From: Agrococcus sp. SL85
GTDB taxonomy: Bacteria; Actinomycetota; Actinomycetes; Actinomycetales; Microbacteriaceae
Length of the DNA: 64,000 bases
NCBI RefSeq assembly: GCF_026625845.1
Contig: NZ_CP113066.1
Coordinates: 372,001-436,000, forward strand
Direction: 5' to 3'
In this document: positions 1 through 10,788 of the stretch, piece after piece
Numbering within the stretch: position 1 is the first letter of the stretch
Layout of the letters: every line of letters starts with the position of its first letter
Notes under the pieces: model-generated
What the model saw: only the letters and a program-made list of their open reading frames with translations
Database searches by the model: none
What the model was told of the DNA's origin: nothing
Made by a program: the position numbers and the translations under genes

Positions 1-710
1 GGCATCGCCTCGCAGTGGCGCATCACGCCGCAGAGCGTCGCCGCCGCGCTCGCCGACGGCGAGGGCGCTGACGGCGTGCTCGACTTCCTGCGCGAGGTCT
101 CGCTCACGGGCCTCCCCCAGCCCGTCGCCTACCTCGTGCGCGACACCGCGGCGCGCTTCGGCGCCGTGCGCGTGCGCGCGGTCGATCCGCTCGCCGAGGG
201 CGGCGCCCGCGCGCAGGCGCGCTCGGAGGACGCGCAGCTCATCCGCACCATCGCCGTCGACCGCGCGCTCGCGCCCGCGGGCGTGGAGGCCTCGGGCGCG
301 CATCGCGTCACCTTCCGCACGAGCGCGGAGGAGGCCCTCGAGGCGCTCCTCGAGGAGCGCTACCCGGCCGTGCTCGAGGACGAGGACGGCGCGCTCGTCG
401 TGCGCGACCGGGAGCGCGCGCCCCGCCGTGCCCCCGAGCCGCACCGGCTCGTCGCCCGGCTGCGCGACACGGGCTTCGACGTGTCGAGCAGGAGCGCGCC
501 TGGCTCGAGCGGCAGCTGCAGGCCGCGGTGCGCGAGCGCGTGCCCGTGCGCCTGACGGTCGTGCTCTCCGCGGAGCCGGTCGACGTGGAGCTCGTACCGC
601 TCGCGGTCGCCAACGGCAGGCTCCGCGCGCGCGACGCGCAGCGCGACGTCGAGCGCACCCTGCCCCTCAGCGCGATCACGCGCGTCGCGGGCCTCGGCCT
701 CGCCAGCTGA
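1..710 (+). CDS. Helicase-associated domain protein, C-terminal part, frameshifted
   Basis: Only the C-terminal ~236 residues lie in the window; the gene enters from the left edge in frame 1 (first residues GIASQWRIT). It resembles the actinobacterial helicase-associated proteins that stand just upstream of the XPB-like helicase; the role is not established and I assign it by context plus the C-terminal pattern (NGRLRARD, ERTLPLSAI). Frame 1 reads well to about base 480, then the homologous reading continues one frame earlier (VEQERAWLERQL...) to a stop at 708-710. One missing base, such as GTGGTCGAG read as GTGTCGAG at 481-488, would explain this. Without repair frame 1 stops at 555. The break differs from the eight AG losses elsewhere in the window. 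Confidence 0.6.
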
Positions 711-743
711 GCCGCCGCCCTGCCGTCGGGGGACGAGCGGGAG

Positions 744-749
744 TAGGCT
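744..749 (+). promoter_or_regulatory. -10-like hexamer before XPB helicase
   Basis: TAGGCT lies eight bases before the GTG start at 758, so transcription would begin very close to the start codon. There is no clear ribosome-binding site. Placement fits the leaderless pattern seen at many genes here. Confidence 0.4.
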
Positions 750-757
750 GGTCGGCT

Positions 758-2413
758 GTGACGCTCCCCGGCCCGCTCATCGTCCAGTCCGACCGGACGG
801 TGCTCCTCGAGGTCGCGCACCCGGAGGCCGCCGCCGCGCGGCAGGCGCTCCAGGTGTTCGCCGAGCTCGAGCGCGCCCCCGAGCACATCCACACCTACCG
901 CGTGACGCGGCTCGGGCTGTGGAACGCCCGCGCCGCCGGCCACTCGGCCGACGAGATCGTCGGCACGCTCGACCGCTACGCGAAGTTCCCGGTGCCGACG
1001 GGCGTCGCCCAGGACATCCGCGAGACGATCGGGCGCTACGGCCGCCTCACGATCGAGCGCGACGACGAGGGCCTCGTGCTGCGCAGCCAGGACCGCCCCG
1101 TGCTCGAGGAGGTGCGGCGCTCGAAGAAGGTGCAGCCGCTGCTCGCGGGCCCCGCGGGCGACGGCATCCGCGTCGTCGACTGGGCGCGCGGCGAGCTGAA
1201 GCAGGAGCTCGTGAAGATCGGCTGGCCGGCCGAGGACCTCGCGGGCTACACCCCCGGCACCCCGCTCGACATCGACCTCGTCGAGGACGGGTGGGAGCTG
1301 CGGCCCTACCAAGCGGACGCCGTGCACCACTTCGCCGAGGCGGGCTCGGGCGTCGTCGTGCTCCCCTGCGGCGCCGGCAAGACGATCGTGGGCGCGGGCG
1401 CGATGGCCGCGAACGACACGACGACGCTCATCCTGGTCACGAACACCGTGTCGGCGCGCCAGTGGCGCGCGGAGCTGCTGGCGCGCACGAGCCTCACCGA
1501 GGACGAGATCGGCGAGTACTCCGGCCAGAGCAAGGAGATCAAGCCGGTCACGATCGCGACCTACCAGATCCTGACGGTCAAGCGCGGCGGCGAGTACGCG
1601 CACCTGGGCGTGCTCGACGCGCTCGACTGGGGCCTCATCGTGTACGACGAGGTGCACCTGCTGCCCGCGCCGGTCTTCAAGCTCACGGCCGACCTGCAGG
1701 CGCGGCGGCGCCTCGGCCTCACCGCGACGCTCGTGCGCGAGGACGGCCGCGAGTCGGACGTGTTCAGCCTCATCGGCCCGAAGCGCTTCGACGCACCGTG
1801 GAAGGAGATCGAGGCCCAGGGCTTCATCGCGCCCGCGGAGTGCTACGAGGTGCGCATCGACCTCGACGAGGACGAGCGGCTCGAGTACGCGGCCGCGGGC
1901 GACCGCGACCGCTACCGGATCGCGGCCTCGAGCCCGCGCAAGATCCGCACGGTGCGGCGCGTGCTCGAGCAGCACCCCGACGAGCAGACGCTCGTCATCG
2001 GGCAGTACCTCGACCAGCTCGACGAGCTCGCGGAGGCCCTCGACGCGCCGCTCATCACGGGCGAGACGCCCGTCTCGGAGCGCGAGGAGCTCTTCCAAGC
2101 GTTCCGGACGGGGCAGGAGCGCGTGCTCGTGGTCTCGAAGGTCGCGAACTTCTCGGTCGACCTGCCCGACGCCTCGCTCGCCGTGCAGGTCTCTGGCTCC
2201 TTCGGCTCGCGCCAGGAGGAGGCCCAGCGCCTCGGCCGGCTGCTGCGCCCGAAGGGCGGCCGCACCGCGAGCTTCTACACCGTCGTCGCGCGCGACACGG
2301 TCGACCAGGAGTTCGCGCTCGGGCGCCAGCGCTTCCTCGCCGAGCAGGGCTACGCGTACACGATCCTCGACGAGCACGAGCTCGGCGCGGCCGACCGCGC
2401 CGGCGTCGCCTGA
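758..2413 (+). CDS. XPB/Ssl2-like DNA repair helicase
   Basis: 551-residue superfamily 2 helicase of the bacterial XPB type, an ATP-driven 3'-5' DNA helicase thought to act in DNA repair. Residues 1-180 form the XPB-type N-terminal region. Motif I (Walker A) is GAGKT with the lysine at about 208; motif II is DEVH at 297-300; motif III is LTATL; the C-terminal RecA-like domain carries QRLGRLLRPK (motif VI). The GTG at 758 is preferred over reading further upstream because it follows a TAGGCT hexamer and starts at the conserved N-terminus (TLPGPLIVQSDRTVLLE). The helicase-associated gene ends 47 bases upstream, a usual pairing in Actinobacteria. Family assignment is firm; the in-vivo role is from family knowledge. 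Confidence 0.93.
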   Translation: MTLPGPLIVQSDRTVLLEVAHPEAAAARQALQVFAELERAPEHIHTYRVTRLGLWNARAAGHSADEIVGTLDRYAKFPVPTGVAQDIRETIGRYGRLTIERDDEGLVLRSQDRPVLEEVRRSKKVQPLLAGPAGDGIRVVDWARGELKQELVKIGWPAEDLAGYTPGTPLDIDLVEDGWELRPYQADAVHHFAEAGSGVVVLPCGAGKTIVGAGAMAANDTTTLILVTNTVSARQWRAELLARTSLTEDEIGEYSGQSKEIKPVTIATYQILTVKRGGEYAHLGVLDALDWGLIVYDEVHLLPAPVFKLTADLQARRRLGLTATLVREDGRESDVFSLIGPKRFDAPWKEIEAQGFIAPAECYEVRIDLDEDERLEYAAAGDRDRYRIAASSPRKIRTVRRVLEQHPDEQTLVIGQYLDQLDELAEALDAPLITGETPVSEREELFQAFRTGQERVLVVSKVANFSVDLPDASLAVQVSGSFGSRQEEAQRLGRLLRPKGGRTASFYTVVARDTVDQEFALGRQRFLAEQGYAYTILDEHELGAADRAGVA

Positions 2414-2466
2414 GCGGGACCGCGGGTGTTCAGGAACATCACAGCCGACGATCAGAGACTGGGCGC

Positions 2467-3162
2467 ATGACGGAGCCCAGCGCCAAGATCCTCGTCGTCG
2501 ACGACGAACCCCACATCCGCGACCTGCTGACCACGAGCCTGCGCTTCGCCGGCTTCGACGTGCGCGCCGTCGGCGCGGGCGCCGCGGCCATCTCGGCCGT
2601 CCTCGAGGACGAGCCCGACCTCATCCTGCTCGACGTGATGCTGCCGGACATCAACGGCTTCGGCGTCACGAAGCGCCTGCGGGCCTCGGGCTTCACCTCC
2701 CCCATCCTCTTCCTCACGGCCAAGGACGACACCGACGACAAGATCACCGGCCTCACGGTCGGCGGCGACGACTACGTCACGAAGCCGTTCTCGCTCGACG
2801 AGATCATCGCCCGCATCAAGGCGATCCTCCGCCGCACGATGGCCGAGACCGATGACGCCACCATCCGCGTCGGCGAGCTCGCCATGAACCAGGACACGCA
2901 CGAGGTCACCGTCGCCGACGAGGAGGTCGAGCTCTCGCCCACCGAGTTCAAGCTCCTCCGCTACCTCATGCTCAACGCGAACCGGGTGCTCTCGAAGTCG
3001 CAGATCCTCGACCACGTCTGGGAGTACGACTTCAACGGCGACGTCGGCATCGTCGAGTCGTACATCTCCTACCTGCGACGCAAGATCGACGGCTCGACCT
3101 CCGAGCCGATGATCGTCACGAAGCGCGGCTTCGGCTACATGCTGAAGTCCCCGAAGGCGTAG
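2467..3162 (+). CDS. OmpR/PhoB-family response regulator
   Basis: 231 residues. Receiver domain 1-120 with acidic pocket D12/D13, phosphoacceptor D56 (ILLDVMLPD), conserved T at FLTAKDD and K at VTKPFS. Winged-helix DNA-binding domain ~135-228 (SPTEFKLLRYL; SYISYLRRKI; KRGFGYML). It is directly followed by its kinase: the TAG stop ends at 3162 and the kinase GTG begins at 3163, so the two are translationally coupled. The sequence is nearest to the TcrA/MprA-like group, but the stimulus and target genes cannot be read from the sequence. The promoter probably lies in the 53-base gap after the helicase gene. Confidence 0.92.
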   Translation: MTEPSAKILVVDDEPHIRDLLTTSLRFAGFDVRAVGAGAAAISAVLEDEPDLILLDVMLPDINGFGVTKRLRASGFTSPILFLTAKDDTDDKITGLTVGGDDYVTKPFSLDEIIARIKAILRRTMAETDDATIRVGELAMNQDTHEVTVADEEVELSPTEFKLLRYLMLNANRVLSKSQILDHVWEYDFNGDVGIVESYISYLRRKIDGSTSEPMIVTKRGFGYMLKSPKA

Positions 3163-4764
3163 GTGCTCGCCCGGCTCCGCGAGCTCATCGCCCGGACCTC
3201 GCTGGCCGGGCGCATCAGCGGACTCATCGTCGTCGTCATGGCGCTCGGGCTCGCGCTCGCGGGCGTCGGCACGCTCAGCATCATCCGCGACGCGATGATC
3301 GCCGACTCCGACCGCGAGCTCGAGCAGGCCATGCGCGCCTTCACGAGCGACCCCGTCACGCGCTCCGACCGGCCCGAGCAGTGCGACCTCGCGCAGCGCA
3401 TGCCCAACCGCTACTACCTGGGCATCGCCGACGCGAGCGGCACCGTGCTGTGCGACAACAAGCTGCCCGACCCCGCGAACCCCGACCTCGCCCGGGTCTC
3501 GATCGGCACGGTCGCGGAGCAGGACACCTCGTTCACGATCCTCTCGAGCGACGGCCTCACGCAGTACCGGATGCTCGTGGCCCCCACGACCGTCGAGGGC
3601 ACGGGCGAGCTGCTCGTCTCGATCGTCGCGGTCGACCTCGACGGGCTCGAGTCGACGACGGCGACCTTCACGCTCGTCTTCGTGGGCTTCTCGGCGCTCG
3701 CGATCATCCTGGGCGCGGCGCTCACGCGCATCCTCGCGGTCTCGACGCTGCGCGACCTGCGCGGCGTCGCGGCGCAGGCGCAGCGCTTCGCCGACGGCGA
3801 CTACGACGCCCGCATCTCCGGCGCGCACCCGCGCACCGAGGTCGGCACGCTGCAGCTCTCGCTCAACACGATGCTCGCCCGCATCGAGGCGGCCATCGAG
3901 CAGCGCGACGCCTCGGTCGCGCAGATGCGCCAGTTCGTCGGCGACGCCAGCCACGAGCTGCGCACGCCGCTCGTGTCGGTGCGCGGCTACGCCGAGCTCT
4001 ACCGGATGGGCGCGATCACGCGCCCGGAGGACGTCCAGAACGCGATGGAGCGCATCGAGGGCGAGGCCAAGCGGATGGCGCGGCTCGTCGAGGACCTGCT
4101 GCAGCTCGCGCGCCTCGACGAGCGCAGGCCGCTCGACCTGCAGCCGCTCGACCTCGTGCCGATCGTGAACGACGCGGCGAGCGACACCCGCGTGCAGGCG
4201 CCGGAGCGGCGGATCACCGTGCACCCGATCGAGCCGGACGCGATGGCCCCCGTCGACGAGGCGCCGGAGGACGCGGAGCCGGCGCTCTTCACCCCGCCGC
4301 CCCTCACGCCGCCCGCCGTCGTCCTCGGCGACGAGCACGCCCTGCGGCAGGTGGTCTCGAACCTCATCGGCAACGCCCTGCGCTACACCCCGGAGGGCAC
4401 CCCCCTCGAGCTCGGGGTGGGCGTGGCCGCACGCCGCCGCCAGGCCGTCGTGCACGTCGTCGACCACGGCGAGGGCGTGCCGAAGGAGCTGCGCCGCCGC
4501 ATCTTCCAGCGCTTCTTCCGCGCCGACACCTCCCGCGCGCGGGAGACGGGCGGCTCGGGCCTCGGCCTCGCGATCGTGCAGGGCATCGTGCGCGCGCACG
4601 AGGGCCGGATCGACGTCGTCGAGACCCCGGGCGGCGGCGCCACCTTCCGCATCGCGATCCCGCTCGCCGACGACGCCGCCGTGCTCGCGCTCAGCGAGCG
4701 GCTGCGCCGCGACCCGGGGGCCGCGACGGGCGATCCACAGGCCGCCGCCGCACCCCGGCGCTGA
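3163..4764 (+). CDS. Sensor histidine kinase, membrane-bound
   Basis: 533 residues, partner of the regulator immediately upstream. Transmembrane segment ~17-40, extracytoplasmic sensor domain ~41-165 containing two cysteines (EQCDLAQ and VLCDNK) that could pair, second transmembrane segment ~168-190, HAMP linker ~190-245, dimerisation domain with phosphoaccepting H264 (DASHELRTPL), and an ATPase domain with N box (NLIGNALRYT), G1 box (DHGEGV) and G2 box (GGSGLGLAI). The GTG start abuts the regulator's stop with no gap, so expression depends on coupling. A short proline- and acid-rich insert (~360-375, ending FTPPPLTPP) precedes the N box. The signal is unknown. Confidence 0.92.
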   Translation: MLARLRELIARTSLAGRISGLIVVVMALGLALAGVGTLSIIRDAMIADSDRELEQAMRAFTSDPVTRSDRPEQCDLAQRMPNRYYLGIADASGTVLCDNKLPDPANPDLARVSIGTVAEQDTSFTILSSDGLTQYRMLVAPTTVEGTGELLVSIVAVDLDGLESTTATFTLVFVGFSALAIILGAALTRILAVSTLRDLRGVAAQAQRFADGDYDARISGAHPRTEVGTLQLSLNTMLARIEAAIEQRDASVAQMRQFVGDASHELRTPLVSVRGYAELYRMGAITRPEDVQNAMERIEGEAKRMARLVEDLLQLARLDERRPLDLQPLDLVPIVNDAASDTRVQAPERRITVHPIEPDAMAPVDEAPEDAEPALFTPPPLTPPAVVLGDEHALRQVVSNLIGNALRYTPEGTPLELGVGVAARRRQAVVHVVDHGEGVPKELRRRIFQRFFRADTSRARETGGSGLGLAIVQGIVRAHEGRIDVVETPGGGATFRIAIPLADDAAVLALSERLRRDPGAATGDPQAAAAPRR

Positions 4765-4826
4765 GCGCGCCCCCTCCCCTACCGTCCTGCTCGAGCGCGG
4801 AGCCGCCGCGCAGGAAGCAGGGGATC

Positions 4827-5117
4827 ATGAGCAGGTTCGTCGTCGACGCCGACGCCATCCAGGGCGCCCACATCGCGGTGCGCGGCACCGCCTCGCGCGT
4901 GCAGTCGGAGGTCGCCGCGATGCACGCGCAGCTGCAGGCGCTGCAGGACACCTGGAGCGGCCAGGCATCGGTCGCCTTCCAGGGCGTGCTCGCCGACTGG
5001 CGCGCCACGCAGGTGCGCGTCGAGGAGTCGCTCGCGGCCATCACCGAGGCGCTCGCCGTCGCGGGCCGCCAGTACGACGAGGTCGAGTCGGGCAACACCC
5101 GGCTGTTCGCGGCCTAG
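4827..5117 (+). CDS. WXG100-family secreted protein
   Basis: 96-residue helical-hairpin protein of the WXG100/ESAT-6 type, normally a substrate or partner of a type VII secretion system. The turn motif is W43-S-G45 and a Y83xxxE87 export-type motif sits near the C-terminus. The start is supported by a purine-rich AGGAAGCAGGGG stretch just upstream. No other type VII gene (EccA-E, EspG, LXG toxin) is in the window, so this is a lone copy here. It lies 62 bases after the sensor kinase on the same strand and ends at a strong bidirectional hairpin. Export partners must be encoded elsewhere if the protein is secreted. Confidence 0.85.
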   Translation: MSRFVVDADAIQGAHIAVRGTASRVQSEVAAMHAQLQALQDTWSGQASVAFQGVLADWRATQVRVEESLAAITEALAVAGRQYDEVESGNTRLFAA

Positions 5118-5132
5118 CCGCGGGAACGGGAA

Positions 5133-5160
5133 GGGCCCCGGTGCTGACGCACCGGGGCCC
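5133..5160. terminator. Bidirectional terminator hairpin
   Basis: Perfect 12-bp stem (GGGCCCCGGTGC and its complement) with a 4-base loop TGAC, between the convergent ends of the WXG100 gene and groL. No U-tract follows, as is usual in GC-rich Actinobacteria. Confidence 0.85.
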
Positions 5161-5175
5161 GACTCGTGGGATGGA

Positions 5176-7183
<2,008 letters not shown>

Positions 7184-7336
7184 CGCGCCTCCCCCTCGAC
7201 GGTCACGCCGGGCGTGGGCCCGTCGAGTGCGGCGCTGCGCCGCGTCGATGTGTACCCCACGAATGTACCCCAATCGGGGGACAGCGCGGAATCGGGCGGG
7301 CCGCCTCGCGGGGCGGCTCGCACCGGGGCCGGCGGC

Positions 7337-7891
7337 CTATGGCGCGGGCGTGCCCGAGTGCTCGACGCCGCCGTCCTCGCGGGGCTCGACGCTCGGCACC
7401 GTGCCGGGGGCGTCCGCACCGAGCACGATCGTGATGGGCGAGCCCGAGATGCGGCCGTCGGAGAGCGCGGCCTCGCCGACGCCGAGGCCCTGCACGAGCC
7501 CGCGCGCGACGGCCGCGAGCTCCTCGCTGTCGTACCAGACGACCGTCTCCGCCTGCTCGTCGGTCGAGCCGCCCGTGGCCGTGACATCCCAGCCGAGGTC
7601 CTCGAGCGACTGCCCCACGCCGGCGGCGAGGCCGTCCTCCCCCGAGGCGTCGAGCACCGAGATCGAGGCATCGAGCGACGGATCGATCTCGCCGGGGTTC
7701 GTGACGACCTCGGGCGCTGCCGACTCGGAGGCCGCGGGCGCGGGCGCCTGCGGCCGCAGCAGGTCGAGCGCCACGATGCCGGCGCCCGTCAGCACGACGA
7801 CCGCGCAGACGGCGGCGAGCAGGATGCCCCACCAGGGCCACCCCGGCGCGTCCGCCGTGCGGTGCGCGCCCACGCGGTGCGTGCGGCTCAT
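7337..7891 (-). CDS. LytR C-terminal-domain membrane protein
   Basis: 184 residues: short cytoplasmic N-terminus, one transmembrane segment ~17-44 ([15 protein letters not shown]), a Pro/Ala/Ser linker, then a LytR_C-type domain ~75-165 ([16 protein letters not shown] ... ITIVLGAD). LytR_C domains occur alone or behind LytR-CpsA-Psr ligase domains; the stand-alone form has no assigned reaction. The start codon overlaps the stop of the DUF3263 gene (ATGA), so the two are translationally coupled. Likely an envelope protein; no catalytic residues can be named. Confidence 0.8.
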   Translation of the reverse strand: MSRTHRVGAHRTADAPGWPWWGILLAAVCAVVVLTGAGIVALDLLRPQAPAPAASESAAPEVVTNPGEIDPSLDASISVLDASGEDGLAAGVGQSLEDLGWDVTATGGSTDEQAETVVWYDSEELAAVARGLVQGLGVGEAALSDGRISGSPITIVLGADAPGTVPSVEPREDGGVEHSGTPAP

Positions 7892-8220
7892 CGGCCCTCC
7901 CTCAGGCGCAGCAGCCGGCGCACGAGCATGGGGTCGTGGCGCACGGCCTCCGGCGTCGCGAGGAGGCCGTCGAGCACCTGGTAGTAGCGGGTGGTCGACC
8001 ACCCGAACTCCGCCCGGATGGCGCGCGCCTTCGCGCCCGCGTGGCTCGACCAGCGCCCCTCGAAGTCGAGGATGCGCCGCACGCGCGCCTCGCGCGCGGC
8101 GGCGACGTCGTCATCCGCCTGCGCGATCTGCGCGTCCTCGAGCGCTGCGCCCTCGGCGAAGGCCAGGGCGGCCGCCTCGTCGGCGGACCCCCCTCCATGC
8201 GCGCGGGGCTCGTTCGGCAT
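7888..8220 (-). CDS. DUF3263-domain protein
   Basis: 110 residues. The N-terminal 45 residues are low-complexity and Ala/Glu-rich; the C-terminal 60 match the DUF3263 pattern ([39 protein letters not shown]), which looks like a small helix-turn-helix DNA-binding domain (inference from the helical pattern). A TAGGAT hexamer lies six bases before the ATG, so the message is probably leaderless. Overlaps the downstream LytR_C gene by four bases. The pair recurs in related actinobacteria, which suggests a shared envelope-related job that has not been defined. Confidence 0.8.
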   Translation of the reverse strand: MPNEPRAHGGGSADEAAALAFAEGAALEDAQIAQADDDVAAAREARVRRILDFEGRWSSHAGAKARAIRAEFGWSTTRYYQVLDGLLATPEAVRHDPMLVRRLLRLREGR

Positions 8221-8226
8221 GCCTCG

Positions 8227-8232
8227 ATCCTA
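8227..8232 (-). promoter_or_regulatory. Leaderless-type promoter of DUF3263 gene
   Basis: TAGGAT on the minus strand, six bases (CGAGGC) before the ATG at 8220. Confidence 0.5.
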
Positions 8233-8280
8233 GATCGGCGCAGGCGCTTCGCCCGCCGCGAAACACGAGCCGCGCGGGCG

Positions 8281-8286
8281 TACGAT
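8281..8286 (+). promoter_or_regulatory. Leaderless-type promoter of msrB
   Basis: TACGAT six bases (CGAGGC) before the ATG at 8293; the same spacer sequence is used by the divergent DUF3263 promoter. Confidence 0.5.
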
Positions 8287-8292
8287 CGAGGC

Positions 8293-8691
8293 ATGACCGA
8301 CCGCATCGAACGCTCCGACTCCGAGTGGCGCGAGGCCCTCTCGCCCGACGCCTACCGCGTGCTGCGCGAGGCCGGCACCGAGCGCCCCTGGACGGGCGCC
8401 CTGCTGGACGAGCACCGCCAGGGCGTGTACGCCTGCGGCGCGTGCGGCAACGAGCTCTTCGACGACGAGACGAAGTTCGACTCCGGCTGCGGCTGGCCGT
8501 CGTTCTTCGACGCGCGCGAGGACGCCGTCGAGCTCATCGAGGACCGCTCGCTCGGCATGGTGCGCACCGAGGTGCGCTGCGCGAAGTGCGGCAGCCACCT
8601 CGGCCACGTCTTCAAGGACGCGCCGCAGACCCCGACGGGCGACCGGTTCTGCATGAACTCGCTCGCCATGACCTTCACGCCCGAGGACTGA
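8293..8691 (+). CDS. msrB: Peptide-methionine (R)-S-oxide reductase MsrB
   Basis: 132 residues. Reduces methionine-R-sulfoxide in damaged proteins, with thioredoxin (or mycothiol-linked reductants) as electron source. Zn is held by two CxxC pairs (CGACG at ~46-50 and CAKCG at ~96-100); the catalytic cysteine is C120 in [15 protein letters not shown] and [13 protein letters not shown] family motifs are present ([10 protein letters not shown]). The start follows a TACGAT hexamer by six bases. Monocistronic: the next gene runs on the other strand. Confidence 0.96.
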   Translation: MTDRIERSDSEWREALSPDAYRVLREAGTERPWTGALLDEHRQGVYACGACGNELFDDETKFDSGCGWPSFFDAREDAVELIEDRSLGMVRTEVRCAKCGSHLGHVFKDAPQTPTGDRFCMNSLAMTFTPED

Positions 8692-8727
8692 GGCCCGAGG
8701 GCTGAGCGCCCGGCTCGCAGCGCCGCC

Positions 8728-9669
8728 TCACGCGGCGCTGCGGCGCCGCGTCCTGATGGCCGAGACCGCGACGGCCGCGATCGTGAGCGCCGCGGCGCCG
8801 ACGGCCGCGGGCGTCACGCCGTGCGCGTGCACGGGCAGCACGACGTCGAGCAGCAGCGAGGCCAGCACCTGGCCGCAGATCGTCGCGAGGCCCAGGGTCA
8901 GCACGCCCAGGTGGTGCACCGCGACCGAGGCCGTGGCGATGAAGGCGACGCCGAGCGCGCCGCCGATGTAGAGGATCGGGTTCGCGGGCAGCGGCTGCGC
9001 CTCGACGCCTGCGAGCGCCTGCACGAGGACGACGAGCCCGAGCGCGAGCGTGCCGAGCAGGAAGTTCGACGTCGCCTGCGCGAGCGCCGAGCCGGAGCTG
9101 CGCTGCACGACGCCACCCATCGCCTGCTGCAGCGACTGCAGGAGCCCCGCGACGAAGGGCAGCACGAGCAGCCAGGAGGCCCCGGTCCCCTCGCCGCCGC
9201 CCTGGCCCGCGACCGCGAGCAGCACGGCGCCGAGCGCCATCGCCGCGCCGAGGAGCCGCGGCGCGGTGATGCGCTTGGGCGCGAGGCCGCCGAGGCCCAT
9301 GCGGTCGACGGCGAGCGACGAGATGGTCTGGCCCGCCACGACGCCGACGGTGAAGAGCGCGACGCCCGTGATGCCCGCGGTGAGTCCCTGCGCGGCGACG
9401 AAGAAGGCGCCGATGAGGCCCGTCGTCGCGTACCACCAGGGCATCTCGCCCGTGCGGATGACGGTGACGAGGCGACCGAGGCCGCGGCGGAGCGCGGGCG
9501 AGCAGAGCGCGATGACGCCCAGGAGCGCGAGCCCGATCGAGAACGAGATGAGCGCCGCGAGCATGCCCTGGTCGAGCTGGAGGCCGAGCTCGCCGTTGAC
9601 GCGCGACTGCACGGCCATGCCGGCGCCCGCGAGCACCGCCAACAGGGTCCAGACGATCTGCGTGCGCAC
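8728..9669 (-). CDS. DMT-superfamily transporter (DUF606/YdcZ type)
   Basis: 313-residue integral membrane protein with about ten transmembrane helices arranged as two similar halves, each opening with a DUF606-like signature (NGELGLQLDQGMLAALISF in the first; QRSSGSALAQATSNFL in the second). Such proteins belong to the drug/metabolite transporter superfamily; the substrate is unknown. The GTG start at 9669 sits six bases after TAGGCT. It ends convergently with msrB, 36 bases apart. Confidence 0.85.
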   Translation of the reverse strand: MRTQIVWTLLAVLAGAGMAVQSRVNGELGLQLDQGMLAALISFSIGLALLGVIALCSPALRRGLGRLVTVIRTGEMPWWYATTGLIGAFFVAAQGLTAGITGVALFTVGVVAGQTISSLAVDRMGLGGLAPKRITAPRLLGAAMALGAVLLAVAGQGGGEGTGASWLLVLPFVAGLLQSLQQAMGGVVQRSSGSALAQATSNFLLGTLALGLVVLVQALAGVEAQPLPANPILYIGGALGVAFIATASVAVHHLGVLTLGLATICGQVLASLLLDVVLPVHAHGVTPAAVGAAALTIAAVAVSAIRTRRRSAA

Positions 9670-9675
9670 CGGACA

Positions 9676-9681
9676 AGCCTA
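9676..9681 (-). promoter_or_regulatory. Leaderless-type promoter of DMT transporter
   Basis: TAGGCT six bases before the GTG at 9669. It abuts TAGAAT (9680-9685, plus strand), a possible -10 for the tRNA-Thr gene, so the two form a tight divergent promoter. Confidence 0.45.
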
Positions 9682-9707
9682 GAATGGCCGAGCGCCTGCG
9701 GGCGCAC

Positions 9708-9780
9708 GCCTCCTTAGCTCAGCTGGTAGAGCACTGCTCTTGTAAAGCAGGGGTCGTCGGTTCGAGCCCGACAGGGGGCT
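9708..9780 (+). tRNA. tRNA-Thr (anticodon TGT)
   Basis: 73-base class I cloverleaf: acceptor GCCTCCT/AGGGGGC (one T-G wobble), anticodon stem CTGCT/AGCAG around loop CTTGTAA, T arm GTCGG-TTCGAGC-CCGAC. CCA is not encoded. The discriminator is T. Decodes ACA. Confidence 0.95.
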
Positions 9781-9804
9781 CCGACGCCGCCCGGTGCCGC
9801 CGGC

Positions 9805-10788
9805 TCAGCCGACCGGCTGCTCGGCGACGAAGGCCGCGAGCGCCTCCGGATCGCCCACGTCGCCGCCGAAGGTCGCCCCGTCGACGATGATCGTGGGCAC
9901 GCCGCGCAGCGGCTCGACGCCCTGCAGCGGCTGCTCGATCGCCCGCACGGTCGCCTGCCGCACCCACCACGCGAAGCGCGCGGTGCCGATGCAGTCGCCG
10001 ACCTCGGCGCCCCGGCCCTCGGCGAGGGCCGTCACCTCGTCGGCGTCGAAGGCGTGCTCCTGCAGGTGCGCGAGCAGCGCGCCCTGGAAGCCGCGGTACG
10101 CCTCGGGCGCGGCGTCCGCGACGCACGCGAGGGCGTTCGCGCCGAGCGTCGAGGCGTAGCCGTTGCCGATCTGGTCGCCGAGCGAGACGGGCAGGTACGA
10201 CACCCGCGCCTCCCCCGCGTCGGCGAGCGCCTCGAGCGCGCCGCCGCTCGCGGCGAGCGCTCGGTCGCAGTACTCGCAGTCGGGGTCGATGACCACGAGG
10301 ATGTCGTGCACGCCCTCGGCGGGCGGGGGCGCGGCGGGCTCGCCCTCGGCGGGCACGGGCTCGGCCGGCACCACGCCCTCGGCGTCGAAGGCGATCGCGT
10401 CGGCCATGTTCGCGGGGCCGTCCGCGGGCGCGAGCGTGACGACCTCGCCGCCGAGCGCCTGCTGCAGCGCCTGCACCTCCGGGTCGCGGATCACCCAGCG
10501 GTCGTGCACGAGCACCGTCTGCTCCTGGAGCTGGCGCTGCGTCGCGATGCCGAGCGCCTCGTCGGCGTCGGCGGCGAGCACGAGCTCGGTCGCGTCGCCG
10601 CACGCGGCGACCACGGGCTCCTCCTCGGAGGCCCGGTACTGCTCGACGAGGTCGGTGCACTCGCCGCCGGCCGCGACGTAGGCCGCGCCCAGCTGGCCGA
10701 TCGTGGTGATCTGGGCCGGCGCGGGCGCCGGAGCGCACGCGGCCAGCGCCAGCACCGCGCACCCGGCCAGCCAGGCGCGCCCCCGCAT
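9805..10788 (-). CDS. DsbA-like thioredoxin-fold lipoprotein
   Basis: 327 residues. Lipoprotein signal with lipobox LALAAC (lipidated C18), a ~150-residue N-terminal part of unknown fold, then a thioredoxin_4/DsbA-like domain from ~160. The redox motif is C171-E-Y-C174 (DPDCEYCDR); the cis-Pro loop is GVPTIIVDG. The ATG at 10788 shares one base with the stop of the upstream DsbA-like gene (TGATG), so they form a coupled operon. Expected to act outside the membrane in thiol oxidation or isomerisation. The N-terminal half has a bacterial-helix-rich composition but no family I recognise. Confidence 0.82.
   Translation of the reverse strand: MRGRAWLAGCAVLALAACAPAPAPAQITTIGQLGAAYVAAGGECTDLVEQYRASEEEPVVAACGDATELVLAADADEALGIATQRQLQEQTVLVHDRWVIRDPEVQALQQALGGEVVTLAPADGPANMADAIAFDAEGVVPAEPVPAEGEPAAPPPAEGVHDILVVIDPDCEYCDRALAASGGALEALADAGEARVSYLPVSLGDQIGNGYASTLGANALACVADAAPEAYRGFQGALLAHLQEHAFDADEVTALAEGRGAEVGDCIGTARFAWWVRQATVRAIEQPLQGVEPLRGVPTIIVDGATFGGDVGDPEALAAFVAEQPVG

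Noticed and set aside
308-2377. Long open frames opposite real genes (for example the minus strand over the XPB helicase, over groL, over ppk)
   Set aside because: In ~74% GC DNA stop codons are rare in off-frames. These frames are Arg/Ala/Pro-rich, lack family motifs and mirror a well-supported gene on the other strand.
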